Source: Desulfolutivibrio sulfoxidireducens (lineage in GTDB: Bacteria > Desulfobacterota > Desulfovibrionia > Desulfovibrionales > Desulfovibrionaceae). From it: a stretch of 64,000 bases of DNA. The DNA lies in assembly GCF_013376475.1 (NCBI RefSeq), contig NZ_CP045508.1, forward strand, positions 2,454,001-2,518,000. Reading direction: 5' to 3'. The notes under the pieces were generated by a model. It was not told where the DNA came from, made no database searches, and saw nothing but the letters and a program-made list of their open reading frames with translations. This document shows, in pieces, positions 17,783 through 24,561 of the stretch; the stretch's first letter is position 1, and every line of letters begins with the position of its first letter. The translations under genes and the position numbers were made by a program.

Positions 17783-18592
17783 ATGAGCACCGAAAACTAT
17801 CGACACATGCAGGATTTTTTCATGAATCACCTGCGGCTGCTGCATTATCCGATCGCCATCAGGTACGTCTTCGACCAGGACGAGCTCGACCGCTTCAAGA
17901 AGGACGTCCCGCACTACGTTCCGGGCAAGGCCCTGACCTTTTGCCAGGCCGAGATCGGCGCCCGCATGGAGGGGCTGACGGTGCTCGTGGAGAAAGAACG
18001 CCTTGGCTGCGCCAACGCCAAGTTCGTCTTCGGCTGGAAGGGCTTGGACGAGGCCGAGATCAAAAGCCACATCAAATACGTCAAAGACATGGCCCAGGCC
18101 GAGGCCTTTGTCACATCCAAGCCCCGTCTGCCGGAAGGCAAACTCCTGGCCGTGGTGGTCTCCCCCCTGGCCGATGCCTACGCCCCGCCCCATGTGGTGC
18201 ATTTCTACTGCGATAACATGCAGGCCTACCATCTGGCCGTGGACTGGATGTCGGCCATGAACGTCCATCCGCTCAAGCCATCCATGACCATGAACTCGGC
18301 CGCCTGCGGCGGGAACGTGCAGGCGTACAACTCCAGGGCCATGAACGTCTTCCTGGCCTGTAGCGGCAGTTACAACGCCGGAAAGACCGAGCGGGGCGAG
18401 ATCAACGTCTCCATCCCCGGCGACCAGCTTCCCCTGGTCATGGAGCGGCTGAAGAGCCGGATCGAGGAACATGGCGGGGCCTCCATCACCCGCGTCGGAC
18501 ATCCCTTCCCCGGGGCGGACATCTGCAAGAACTGTCCGCTGATTTCGTTCAAGAAGGCCGACGCACCCGACGAGTCGGCCCCGGCCTCGTGA
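17783..18592 (+). CDS. DUF169 domain protein
   Basis: 269 residues, starting behind CTGGAGGAG. It covers the whole DUF169 family, with conserved Gly/Cys-rich segments (NSAACGGNVQ, FLACSGSYN) and a C-terminal CKNCP motif, giving possible metal-binding cysteines. DUF169 proteins are frequent in strict anaerobes and have no established reaction. It is the only gene downstream of the R2 promoter and is closed by a terminator at 18690-18722. Confidence 0.85.
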   Translation: MSTENYRHMQDFFMNHLRLLHYPIAIRYVFDQDELDRFKKDVPHYVPGKALTFCQAEIGARMEGLTVLVEKERLGCANAKFVFGWKGLDEAEIKSHIKYVKDMAQAEAFVTSKPRLPEGKLLAVVVSPLADAYAPPHVVHFYCDNMQAYHLAVDWMSAMNVHPLKPSMTMNSAACGGNVQAYNSRAMNVFLACSGSYNAGKTERGEINVSIPGDQLPLVMERLKSRIEEHGGASITRVGHPFPGADICKNCPLISFKKADAPDESAPAS

Positions 18593-18657
18593 ATCGGCCA
18601 AAGACCGCGCCGATGCGAAAAAGGTCCTCCAGCCACCCATACGAGCCCGGCCCGCCG

Positions 18658-18722
18658 CCCCGGCTCCTCGCCGCGGGGCGAGGAGCCGGGGCGGCGCCAG
18701 GGGCCAGGCCGCTTGTTTTTTT
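18658..18722 (+). terminator. Terminator region after the DUF169 gene
   Basis: A 15-bp perfect hairpin (CCCCGGCTCCTCGCC and its complement) at 18658-18691 is followed by a GCGGC...GCCGC hairpin and TTGTTTTTTT. Confidence 0.75.
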
Positions 18723-18748
18723 CCCGCACGAGGGGTATCGAGGATTTC

Positions 18749-18846
18749 AGGGGATGGAGTCCCCCCGGTAACCGCCGTGACGCTGATGACTCCTGCCCTG
18801 AAAAGGCAGGTGGCCAGTACGGGAAGACCACGCCTTGGCGTGGTCT
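18749..18846 (+). promoter_or_regulatory. Fluoride riboswitch (crcB RNA motif) with terminator platform
   Basis: The aptamer (18749-18796) shows the conserved GGGGATGGAGTCCCCCC, GGTAACCGCC and GCTGATGACTCCTG blocks of the fluoride-binding motif. An intrinsic terminator follows, AGACCACGCC/GGCGTGGTCT plus TTTTTT (18825-18851), ahead of crcB. Fluoride binding should prevent termination and turn on crcB and the next gene. Confidence 0.93.
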
Positions 18847-18903
18847 TTTTTGCGACCTCAAGGGAGATCCCTCCTGGCGCGACGGAACCTGAGGACGAAA
18901 GGC

Positions 18904-19278
18904 ATGCACAAGATTCTCCTTCTCTGCCTGGCCGGGGCCGCAGGCACCCTGGCCCGCTACTGGCTCTCGGGCGCGGTCTATGGATTCTTCGGCCGGGACT
19001 TTCCCTGGGGCACCAGCGCCGTGAACATCCTGGGCTGCTTCCTCTTCGGACTCATCTGGGTGTTGTCCGAAGAGCGCGGCATCCTGTCCACCCAGGCGCG
19101 AATCGTGATCCTGGTGGGGTTCATGGGGGCCTTCACCACCTTTTCCACCTTCATCTTCGAGAGCGCCGAGCTTGCCCGGTCGTCCGAATGGCTCAAGATG
19201 GGACTCAACGTGGCCGCCCAGAACGTGCTCGGCTTTTTTGCCTGCTATCTCGGCTTCGTGTGCGGCAGAATCGTGTAA
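18904..19278 (+). CDS. crcB: CrcB/Fluc fluoride channel
   Basis: 124 residues, the normal subunit length, starting at ATG 18904. It has four membrane helices with the family motifs GAAGTLARYWLS, GTSAVNILGCFLFGL, and GFMGAFTTFSTF (about 68-79, with the pore Phe and Thr residues). It exports fluoride as a dual-topology dimer. It lies directly below the fluoride riboswitch and 16 bp above the DUF190/CBS gene. Confidence 0.95.
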   Translation: MHKILLLCLAGAAGTLARYWLSGAVYGFFGRDFPWGTSAVNILGCFLFGLIWVLSEERGILSTQARIVILVGFMGAFTTFSTFIFESAELARSSEWLKMGLNVAAQNVLGFFACYLGFVCGRIV

Positions 19279-19294
19279 GCGAAGGAGAGCGGCC

Positions 19295-20545
19295 ATGGAT
19301 TCCCTGATTCCCGTGCGGATATTGCGGGTGTTGTGCGGCGAGGCCGCCCAGCATGAAGGCCGGCCCCTTTACGAATGTCTGGTGGAAGAGGCCCGCAGAC
19401 GCGGCATGGCCGGGGCCACGGTCACGCGCGGGTTCATGGGCTTCGGGGCCAACAGTCTGTTGCACACGGCGAAGATCCTGCGCCTGTCCGAGGATCTGCC
19501 GGTGGCGGTGGAGATCGTGGACACCCCGGAACGCATCGAGGCCTTCCTGCCCGTGGCCCAGGCCATGGTGCGCGAGGGAACCCTCGTGGTGGTGGAGGCC
19601 CGGGCCATCTTCCACCTGCCCATGCGCATCCGCGACGTCATGAGCGCCGACGTGGCCACGGTATCCCCCTCGACCCCGCTGCCCGACGTCGTGGACCTGC
19701 TGTTGCGCCGGGAAATCAAGGCCGTCCCGGTGGTCAAGGGAAAACGCGTCGTGGGGATCGTCACCGGCGGCGACCTGCTCTCCCGGGCCGGCATGCCCCT
19801 TCGCCTCGACGTCCAAAGCCAGCTCCCCGCCGATCTGCGGGAGGAACACCTCCGCCGCCTCAACGCCCTGGGACGGACTGTCGCGGACGTCATGTCCCAC
19901 CCGGTCGCGACCCTGAACATCAAGACCAGCGTGCCGGATGCCCTGGCGCTGATGGCCAGGCGGAGCTTCAAGCGCCTCCCGGTGGTGGACGACTCGGGGA
20001 ACCTGATGGGCATCGTCAGCCGCGCGGACGTGTTGCGGGCCATCGGCAAAGCCGCCGGAGTGACCGAAAAACTCGCCTCCCTGCCCCCGGGGATCAGGCG
20101 GACGGCCCGGGACGTGATGTTCGCCGACGTGCCCACCGCGCGTCCGGACACCCCGGTCCGGGACGTACTGGACAAACTCCTGGCCACACCCCTGCGCCGG
20201 GTGGTCATCGTGGGCGAGGGGGAAACCATCCGAGGCATTGTGCTGGACCGGGATCTGGTGGCCCTGTTCGCCAGGAGAAACCAGCCCGGAATGCTGCGCT
20301 CCCTGGTGGCCGCGCTTTCCGGACGACATGCCGAAGGGGAGGAACCGGCCGGCACGGCCGCCGAGGTGATGCGGACCGAGGTCTTCACCCTGCCTCCGGA
20401 CGCGCCGCTCTCCGATGTGGTCCGGCTCCTGGTGGAAAAAAAGGTCAAACGCCTGGTGGTCGCGGACAGCCGGGGCCGTTTGCTCGGCATGGTGGACCGG
20501 GACACGGTCCTGCGGGGGCTTACGGAAGATCGCGTTTCAATGTGA
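19295..20545 (+). CDS. DUF190 and multi-CBS domain protein of the fluoride operon
   Basis: 416 residues from ATG 19295 behind GAAGGAGAG. An N-terminal DUF190 domain (about 1-105; RGFMGFGANS, VAVEIVDTPERI) is followed by four CBS modules (about 110-410), each starting with a VMS/VM-type motif. CBS pairs bind adenine nucleotides. DUF190 genes commonly neighbour crcB and are thought to help fluoride tolerance; the mechanism is unknown. It probably shares the riboswitch-controlled transcript. Confidence 0.85.
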   Translation: MDSLIPVRILRVLCGEAAQHEGRPLYECLVEEARRRGMAGATVTRGFMGFGANSLLHTAKILRLSEDLPVAVEIVDTPERIEAFLPVAQAMVREGTLVVVEARAIFHLPMRIRDVMSADVATVSPSTPLPDVVDLLLRREIKAVPVVKGKRVVGIVTGGDLLSRAGMPLRLDVQSQLPADLREEHLRRLNALGRTVADVMSHPVATLNIKTSVPDALALMARRSFKRLPVVDDSGNLMGIVSRADVLRAIGKAAGVTEKLASLPPGIRRTARDVMFADVPTARPDTPVRDVLDKLLATPLRRVVIVGEGETIRGIVLDRDLVALFARRNQPGMLRSLVAALSGRHAEGEEPAGTAAEVMRTEVFTLPPDAPLSDVVRLLVEKKVKRLVVADSRGRLLGMVDRDTVLRGLTEDRVSM

Positions 20546-20726
20546 GATCGCCGGGCGGACGCTCCCGCCTGTCCCGGCAGGGCATGTGCTTGTGCACCAG
20601 CCGGCCCTTGAGGGAACAAAAAAGGGCCACAAAGGTCCGGCAACCGCCCGAACCGTCTATCCCCTCCTGATCCGGCCGTGAGGCGTAACGGCATCCCAGG
20701 TCGCAAAATCCCATCCGGTCCACCAT
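20520..20726 (-). CDS. Small Cys-rich conserved-type protein (68 aa)
   Basis: A very strong ribosome site (AAGGAGGGAAATC) precedes ATG 20726. The 68-residue product has cysteines in FCDLGCRYA (8, 12), GGCRTF, LFCSLK and MPCRD and is rich in Arg/Lys. The spacing suggests a metal or iron-sulfur site. I do not recognise a named family. Longer in-frame starts upstream lack ribosome sites. It overlaps the end of the DUF190/CBS gene by 26 bp on the other strand. It faces the Fur-controlled DUF2325 gene. Confidence 0.65.
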   Translation of the reverse strand: MVDRMGFCDLGCRYASRPDQEGIDGSGGCRTFVALFCSLKGRLVHKHMPCRDRRERPPGDLTLKRDLP

Positions 20727-21015
20727 GATTTCCCTCCTTGCGGCCCCGCAAAGGGACAACCGCCCCGGATGCCATCTCTTCGCCGGGCGCGACGCGGGCG
20801 CCGACCCCCTGGCGACGTCCTGACATATCCTCTTTCGTAAGAAAAGACCGTTCCGTATCGTCTGGATGTGAAGCGAGAATATCCCGGGAGTCCCCATGAC
20901 ATGGGTCACCCCGGGCCGGATTCACGCCCGGCCTGTCATCCTCATGTGCGGCCTTGCCCCAGCCGCCCCGCCGGAACTCTTTTTTGCCAACCGCCGGGCT
21001 GAAGAAGAAAAATAG
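20727..21015. other. Intergenic region between divergent small genes
   Basis: No additional gene is supported. It presumably contains the promoter of the Cys-rich miniprotein on the minus strand, but I could not assign hexamers. Confidence 0.4.
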
Positions 21016-21044
21016 TTGACATTGATAATCGGTTTCAATTAAAC
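21016..21044 (+). promoter_or_regulatory. Promoter with Fur-like box upstream of the DUF2325 gene
   Basis: TTGACA (21016-21021), 17-bp spacer, TTAAAC (21039-21044). The spacer holds ATTGATAATCGGTTTCAAT (21021-21039), an ATTGA/TCAAT inverted repeat with the GATAATC core of Fur boxes. Ferric uptake repression is inferred, supported by the parallel feoAB promoter at 24019. Confidence 0.6.
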
Positions 21045-21092
21045 CATGCCTCAAGAGTTTGGGAGAAATCACCACAAACAGGGGGACAAGCC

Positions 21093-21368
21093 ATGTGCGC
21101 AGCACTCATCGGCGGAATGGACCGGCTCAAACGCGATTACATCGAGGCGGCCAGGGAAGGCGGGGTGACGCTCAAGTGCTTCACCGGGAAGGAGCGAGGC
21201 ATCGCCACCAAAATCGGCGAGAGCGACCTGGTCATCGTCTTCACCAACAAGGTGTCCCACGAGGCCAAGCGCGAGGCCGCCAAGGCCGCAAAATCCCGCA
21301 ACATCCCCATGCGCATGCTGCACTCGTGCGGTGTCTCCTCCCTGCGGGATTGTCTGCGCGCCGGGTGA
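21093..21368 (+). CDS. DUF2325 domain protein
   Basis: 91 residues starting at ATG 21093 (GGGGGA upstream). It has the DUF2325 pattern: IGGMDRL at the N-terminus, SDLVIVFTNKVSHEA in the middle and a Cys in LHSCGVSS. Family members are small, often iron-regulated proteins without known activity. The Fur-like promoter is immediately upstream. The TPR gene follows after 129 bp. Confidence 0.8.
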   Translation: MCAALIGGMDRLKRDYIEAAREGGVTLKCFTGKERGIATKIGESDLVIVFTNKVSHEAKREAAKAAKSRNIPMRMLHSCGVSSLRDCLRAG

Positions 21369-21497
21369 TTCCCGTCTCCCGAAACGCGTACAGCGATTTC
21401 GGGGCCTGGCGGGGTGTGTCACCTGCCTGGGCGGGAGAGTTTGTCCAGACCTGGAAACAGGACTGCCGAAAAGCCACGAAAAAAGGAGTACAACGAT

Positions 21498-21806
21498 ATG
21501 TGCGCGGCGGATCGTATCGGCCTCCTCAACAAAAACGGCATGGACGCGTTCAGCAAGGGATACTACGAGGACGCCCTGTACTATCTGGGCATGGCCGCGG
21601 ATCGGGCCAGACTGGCGGGGACTCCCCTGCAGGAGGCCCACATCCGCAACAACATCGGCCTGGTTTTCCAGGGCCTGGGCAACCCCTCCCAGGCAAAAAT
21701 CCATTTCAAGCTGGCTATGTCCCTGATCGAGAAAAAAGAGGGGCCGGCAAACCCCTTGCATTCGGTCGTCGCGGCCAACTTGCGGGAATTGCGCGAGGCG
21801 GTTTGA
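21498..21806 (+). CDS. TPR-repeat protein (102 aa)
   Basis: Starts at ATG 21498 behind AAAAGGAG. Two TPR-like units (NGMDAFSKGYYEDALYYLGM and RNNIGLVFQGLGNPSQAKIH, about 13-75) suggest a small protein-protein adaptor. It shares an MCA start with the preceding DUF2325 protein but is otherwise unrelated. It probably belongs to the Fur-type operon. Confidence 0.75.
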   Translation: MCAADRIGLLNKNGMDAFSKGYYEDALYYLGMAADRARLAGTPLQEAHIRNNIGLVFQGLGNPSQAKIHFKLAMSLIEKKEGPANPLHSVVAANLRELREAV

Positions 21807-21859
21807 AAAAGGCCGCGCCACCAACCCGGCTTCAACGATCTCAAACCAGGAGCATCGCC

Positions 21860-22036
21860 ATGGTGTCCACCTCGTCCATCTCCTCTCTGGGTGCGTTGCG
21901 TCCCTTCATAGAACGGGCGTTTCACCGGACCCAAAGCTCGCGCACCGAAACCGCTTTGGCCAAAACCAAGCCGACCCCCGCCCTGGCCGAAAAGGCCCGC
22001 CCATCCCGGGAGGCCACCGGCTCGGCCGGTTCATGA
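21860..22036 (+). CDS. Small basic hypothetical protein (58 aa)
   Basis: ATG 21860 follows CCAGGAG. The product is Ser/Thr/Ala-rich with several Arg/Lys residues and no recognisable domain. The overlap and spacing with the HD-GYP gene fit an operon, but coding status rests only on the ribosome site and context. Confidence 0.4.
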   Translation: MVSTSSISSLGALRPFIERAFHRTQSSRTETALAKTKPTPALAEKARPSREATGSAGS

Positions 22037-22113
22037 CCGTACGGCGCGGCGCGCCGGTCTTGCCGCCTGGCGACACATCCCCCTTTTTCCCCCGACGTAC
22101 TCCGGGAGGGCTC

Positions 22114-22845
22114 ATGTACCTGGACGATACGGACGGGCCGGACCTCGGCCGTCGAACGAAGATTCTCGACTTCGCCTCGCACGTTTCGGAATCCGCCCTG
22201 TGTCTTCCCCTGGTTGTCCACCAGATGGCCGAATCCCTGGGTTGGGCCATTGACGCCAAAGACCCCCGCACCTGGTCCCATTCCGAGGATGTGGCCCGCA
22301 TCGCGCGCTATCTGGCCCTGGCCATGGGGCTGTCCCGGGATACGGCCGAGATCGTCCATGTGGCCGGCCATCTGCACGACATGGGCAAGATCGGCGTGCC
22401 GGACATGATCCTGCTCAAGCCCGGCCCCCTGACCCGGGACGAATGGGATATGATCCGGGCCCATCCGGTGGTCGGGGCGCGCATTGTGTCGCCCATATCC
22501 CGCATGAACGAGACCGGGGTCACGGCCATGGTCCTGCACCACCACGAACGCTACGACGGCCGGGGGTATCCCGACGGCCTGGCCGGCGAGGAGATTCCCC
22601 TGGGCGCGAGGATCATCGCCGTGGCCGACAGCCTTTCGGCCATGCTCCAGGAACGGTCGTACCGGAAGTCGCGCTCCTTCGCCGAGGCCAGCCGGGAAAT
22701 CCTGCGCTGCCGCGAAACCCAGTTCGACCCCGAGGTGGTGGATGCCTTCACGAGCATCGCCCCGCGCATCGAATCCCTGATCGGGACCATGCGCCACGGC
22801 CGGTGCTGTCGCCTGGACGAACGCCCCCTGGCCCCACCGGAATGA
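22114..22845 (+). CDS. HD-GYP domain c-di-GMP phosphodiesterase
   Basis: 243 residues, ATG 22114 chosen for GGGAGG at ideal spacing. The HD-GYP domain spans about residues 45-215, with the metal ligands in HSEDV, GHLHDMGKIG and HHHERYDGRGYP, so both HD and GYP are intact. It should hydrolyse c-di-GMP to pGpG or GMP. The N-terminal 45 residues are not a known sensor. It is directly followed by a GGDEF gene. Confidence 0.88.
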   Translation: MYLDDTDGPDLGRRTKILDFASHVSESALCLPLVVHQMAESLGWAIDAKDPRTWSHSEDVARIARYLALAMGLSRDTAEIVHVAGHLHDMGKIGVPDMILLKPGPLTRDEWDMIRAHPVVGARIVSPISRMNETGVTAMVLHHHERYDGRGYPDGLAGEEIPLGARIIAVADSLSAMLQERSYRKSRSFAEASREILRCRETQFDPEVVDAFTSIAPRIESLIGTMRHGRCCRLDERPLAPPE

Positions 22846-22928
22846 ACCGGGATCATGGCCCCCGGCCTGGACCGGTTTCCCCGCCCACGGCGGGTTCGGG
22901 CACGTCCGCGCGACAAGGAGTCCTGCCC

Positions 22929-23966
22929 ATGAACGGAATCGAGACCACGAACGAGGGCGAAGACCGCGTCCTTGACCGGACGCGAACCACGGTGTCCGCC
23001 CGGACCAGACGCCTTGTTCCCCGGTTTGTCCGCAGATGCTGGTCCCTTCTTCTCAAGGCGGAGGAACGCGTGAGCGTCAAGACGAAAATGACCGTGGTGC
23101 TTTTTTTCGTGATGATTGTGCCCACCGCGGTCATTTTGTACATGACCGAGACCCACCCCTCACGGGACACGGCCCTGTATCTGGCGGCCTACCTGGCCCT
23201 CTCCCTGGCCCTTCTGGGTCCCCTGGCCGGATTTCTCAGCCGTTTTTTGGTGCTCAAGGACATCCGGGAAATCAACGCGTTCTGCATGGAGGTCAAGCGC
23301 GGCAACTATGCCGTGCGTTTCGATTTGCCCGTGGAGGAAGAGGAGGAGCACGACATTTTGCGGCTCAAACGCAATCTGGACTGGATGACCCACCTGATCG
23401 GCTCCCGGGAGACGCGCCTGAAGGTGGAGCTCGAAAAGACCGACCACAGCAAAAAGATGTTCGAGGAACTCTCCCAGCGCGATCCCTTGACCGGGCTCGG
23501 CAACCGCCGCCTCTTCGAGGCCAGGATACGGGAGATGGCCTATCGGAGCAGACAAAACGGGGCCGGCTTCCACCTCATGCTGATCGACTGCGACAAATTC
23601 AAGCAGGTCAACGACGTGCATGGCCACCAAACCGGCGATGAGGTCCTGACCCTTCTGGGCACGATCATCCGCGAATCCGTTCGCGAGCAAGTGGACGGAT
23701 GTTTCCGGCTCGGCGGCGACGAATTCGGCGTGCTTTTGCCTTCGCGCGATGACGAGGCCGCCCGGGTGGTGGGGGAACGCATCCGCATCCGGTTTCGCAC
23801 CTCCCAGAAGTACGGCTGCACGGTGAGCATCGGCGCGGCGGCCTTCCACCCCGCCCCCGGGACCTGTCCGGACATCGAGGAGGAACTCCGGGCGCTTATC
23901 ACCCGCAGCGACAAGGCCGTGTATGTGGTCAAGAGCATGGGCGGCGACAAGATCATCCTGGAGTGA
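22929..23966 (+). CDS. Membrane diguanylate cyclase (GGDEF)
   Basis: 345 residues from ATG 22929 behind AAGGAG. Two membrane helices (about 54-72 and 83-105) and a HAMP-like linker lead to a GGDEF domain (about 180-343) with an intact GGDEF at 262-266. The RxxD inhibitory site expected five residues before it reads EQVD, so product inhibition is probably lost. Paired with the HD-GYP gene it gives a synthesis/degradation couple. Confidence 0.88.
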   Translation: MNGIETTNEGEDRVLDRTRTTVSARTRRLVPRFVRRCWSLLLKAEERVSVKTKMTVVLFFVMIVPTAVILYMTETHPSRDTALYLAAYLALSLALLGPLAGFLSRFLVLKDIREINAFCMEVKRGNYAVRFDLPVEEEEEHDILRLKRNLDWMTHLIGSRETRLKVELEKTDHSKKMFEELSQRDPLTGLGNRRLFEARIREMAYRSRQNGAGFHLMLIDCDKFKQVNDVHGHQTGDEVLTLLGTIIRESVREQVDGCFRLGGDEFGVLLPSRDDEAARVVGERIRIRFRTSQKYGCTVSIGAAAFHPAPGTCPDIEEELRALITRSDKAVYVVKSMGGDKIILE

Positions 23967-24018
23967 GGGCGTGTTCGTCGGGACCGTGCGGACGATTCAA
24001 ACGACATGCCCAAATATC

Positions 24019-24047
24019 TTGACAATGATAATCAAAGTCTCTATTTT
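24019..24047 (+). promoter_or_regulatory. Fur-controlled promoter of feoAB
   Basis: TTGACA (24019-24024), 17-bp spacer, TATTTT (24042-24047). GACAATGATAATCAAAGTC at 24021-24039 agrees with the classical 19-bp Fur box at 15 positions and overlaps the promoter, so iron-bound Fur should block transcription. Confidence 0.8.
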
Positions 24048-24226
24048 ACTTTCCCGACGACGCGGCATCCGATTTTCGGACATCGCAAGGTCAGGACTCC
24101 GGGAATTGCTCCCGATCCGTCAAACAGCCCAGGCAGACACAGTGCATCGCATTCGAACAGGCGTTCCGCGTCCAGCCCACACAGTGGCCCCCACCGTAGC
24201 GAGCGCCCCCGAAGGCCACGGAACAT

Positions 24227-24249
24227 CCGGACGTGTCCGGCCTTTTTTT
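24227..24249 (+). terminator. Terminator-like hairpin inside the feoAB leader
   Basis: CCGGACGTGTCCGG followed by CCTTTTTTT, about 180 nt after the promoter and 80 nt before feoA. It is a possible attenuator. The long leader (about 280 nt) holds no supported gene. Confidence 0.5.
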
Positions 24250-24329
24250 CCCCTCGTGGATTCCAATCGCCCCGAGCGATTGCGTCTTTGTTTTCAAACA
24301 GACACTTCCAGCATCAAAGGAGGCTCACC

Positions 24330-24560
24330 ATGGTCATGTCGATGAGAAAAATGGCCGTCAACCAATGCGGCCAGATCCGCTCCGTCACGGCCAGCGGCGA
24401 GATGGGACGGCGCATCCGGGACATGGGCCTGGTCCCCGGCACGGAACTCATGGTGGTGGGCCGGGCCCCACTGCTCGATCCGGTGGCCGTGCGCATGAAG
24501 GGGTTCACGTTGTCGCTTCGCAACAGCGAGGCCGACTTCATCAGCGTGGAGGCCAGATAG
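24330..24560 (+). CDS. feoA: Ferrous iron transport protein FeoA
   Basis: 76 residues, ATG 24330 behind AAAGGAGG. It is an SH3-like FeoA domain (QCGQIRSV, GRRIRDMGLVPGTEL, ADFISVEAR). It is needed for full activity of the FeoB transporter. The feoB start follows 1 bp after the stop. Confidence 0.93.
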   Translation: MVMSMRKMAVNQCGQIRSVTASGEMGRRIRDMGLVPGTELMVVGRAPLLDPVAVRMKGFTLSLRNSEADFISVEAR

Positions 24561-24561
24561 C

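Noticed and set aside
24091-24297. Small Cys-rich minus-strand frame in the feoAB leader
   Set aside because: It starts with TTG, has no ribosome site, and overlaps the leader hairpin. The Fur promoter and terminator explain this region better.
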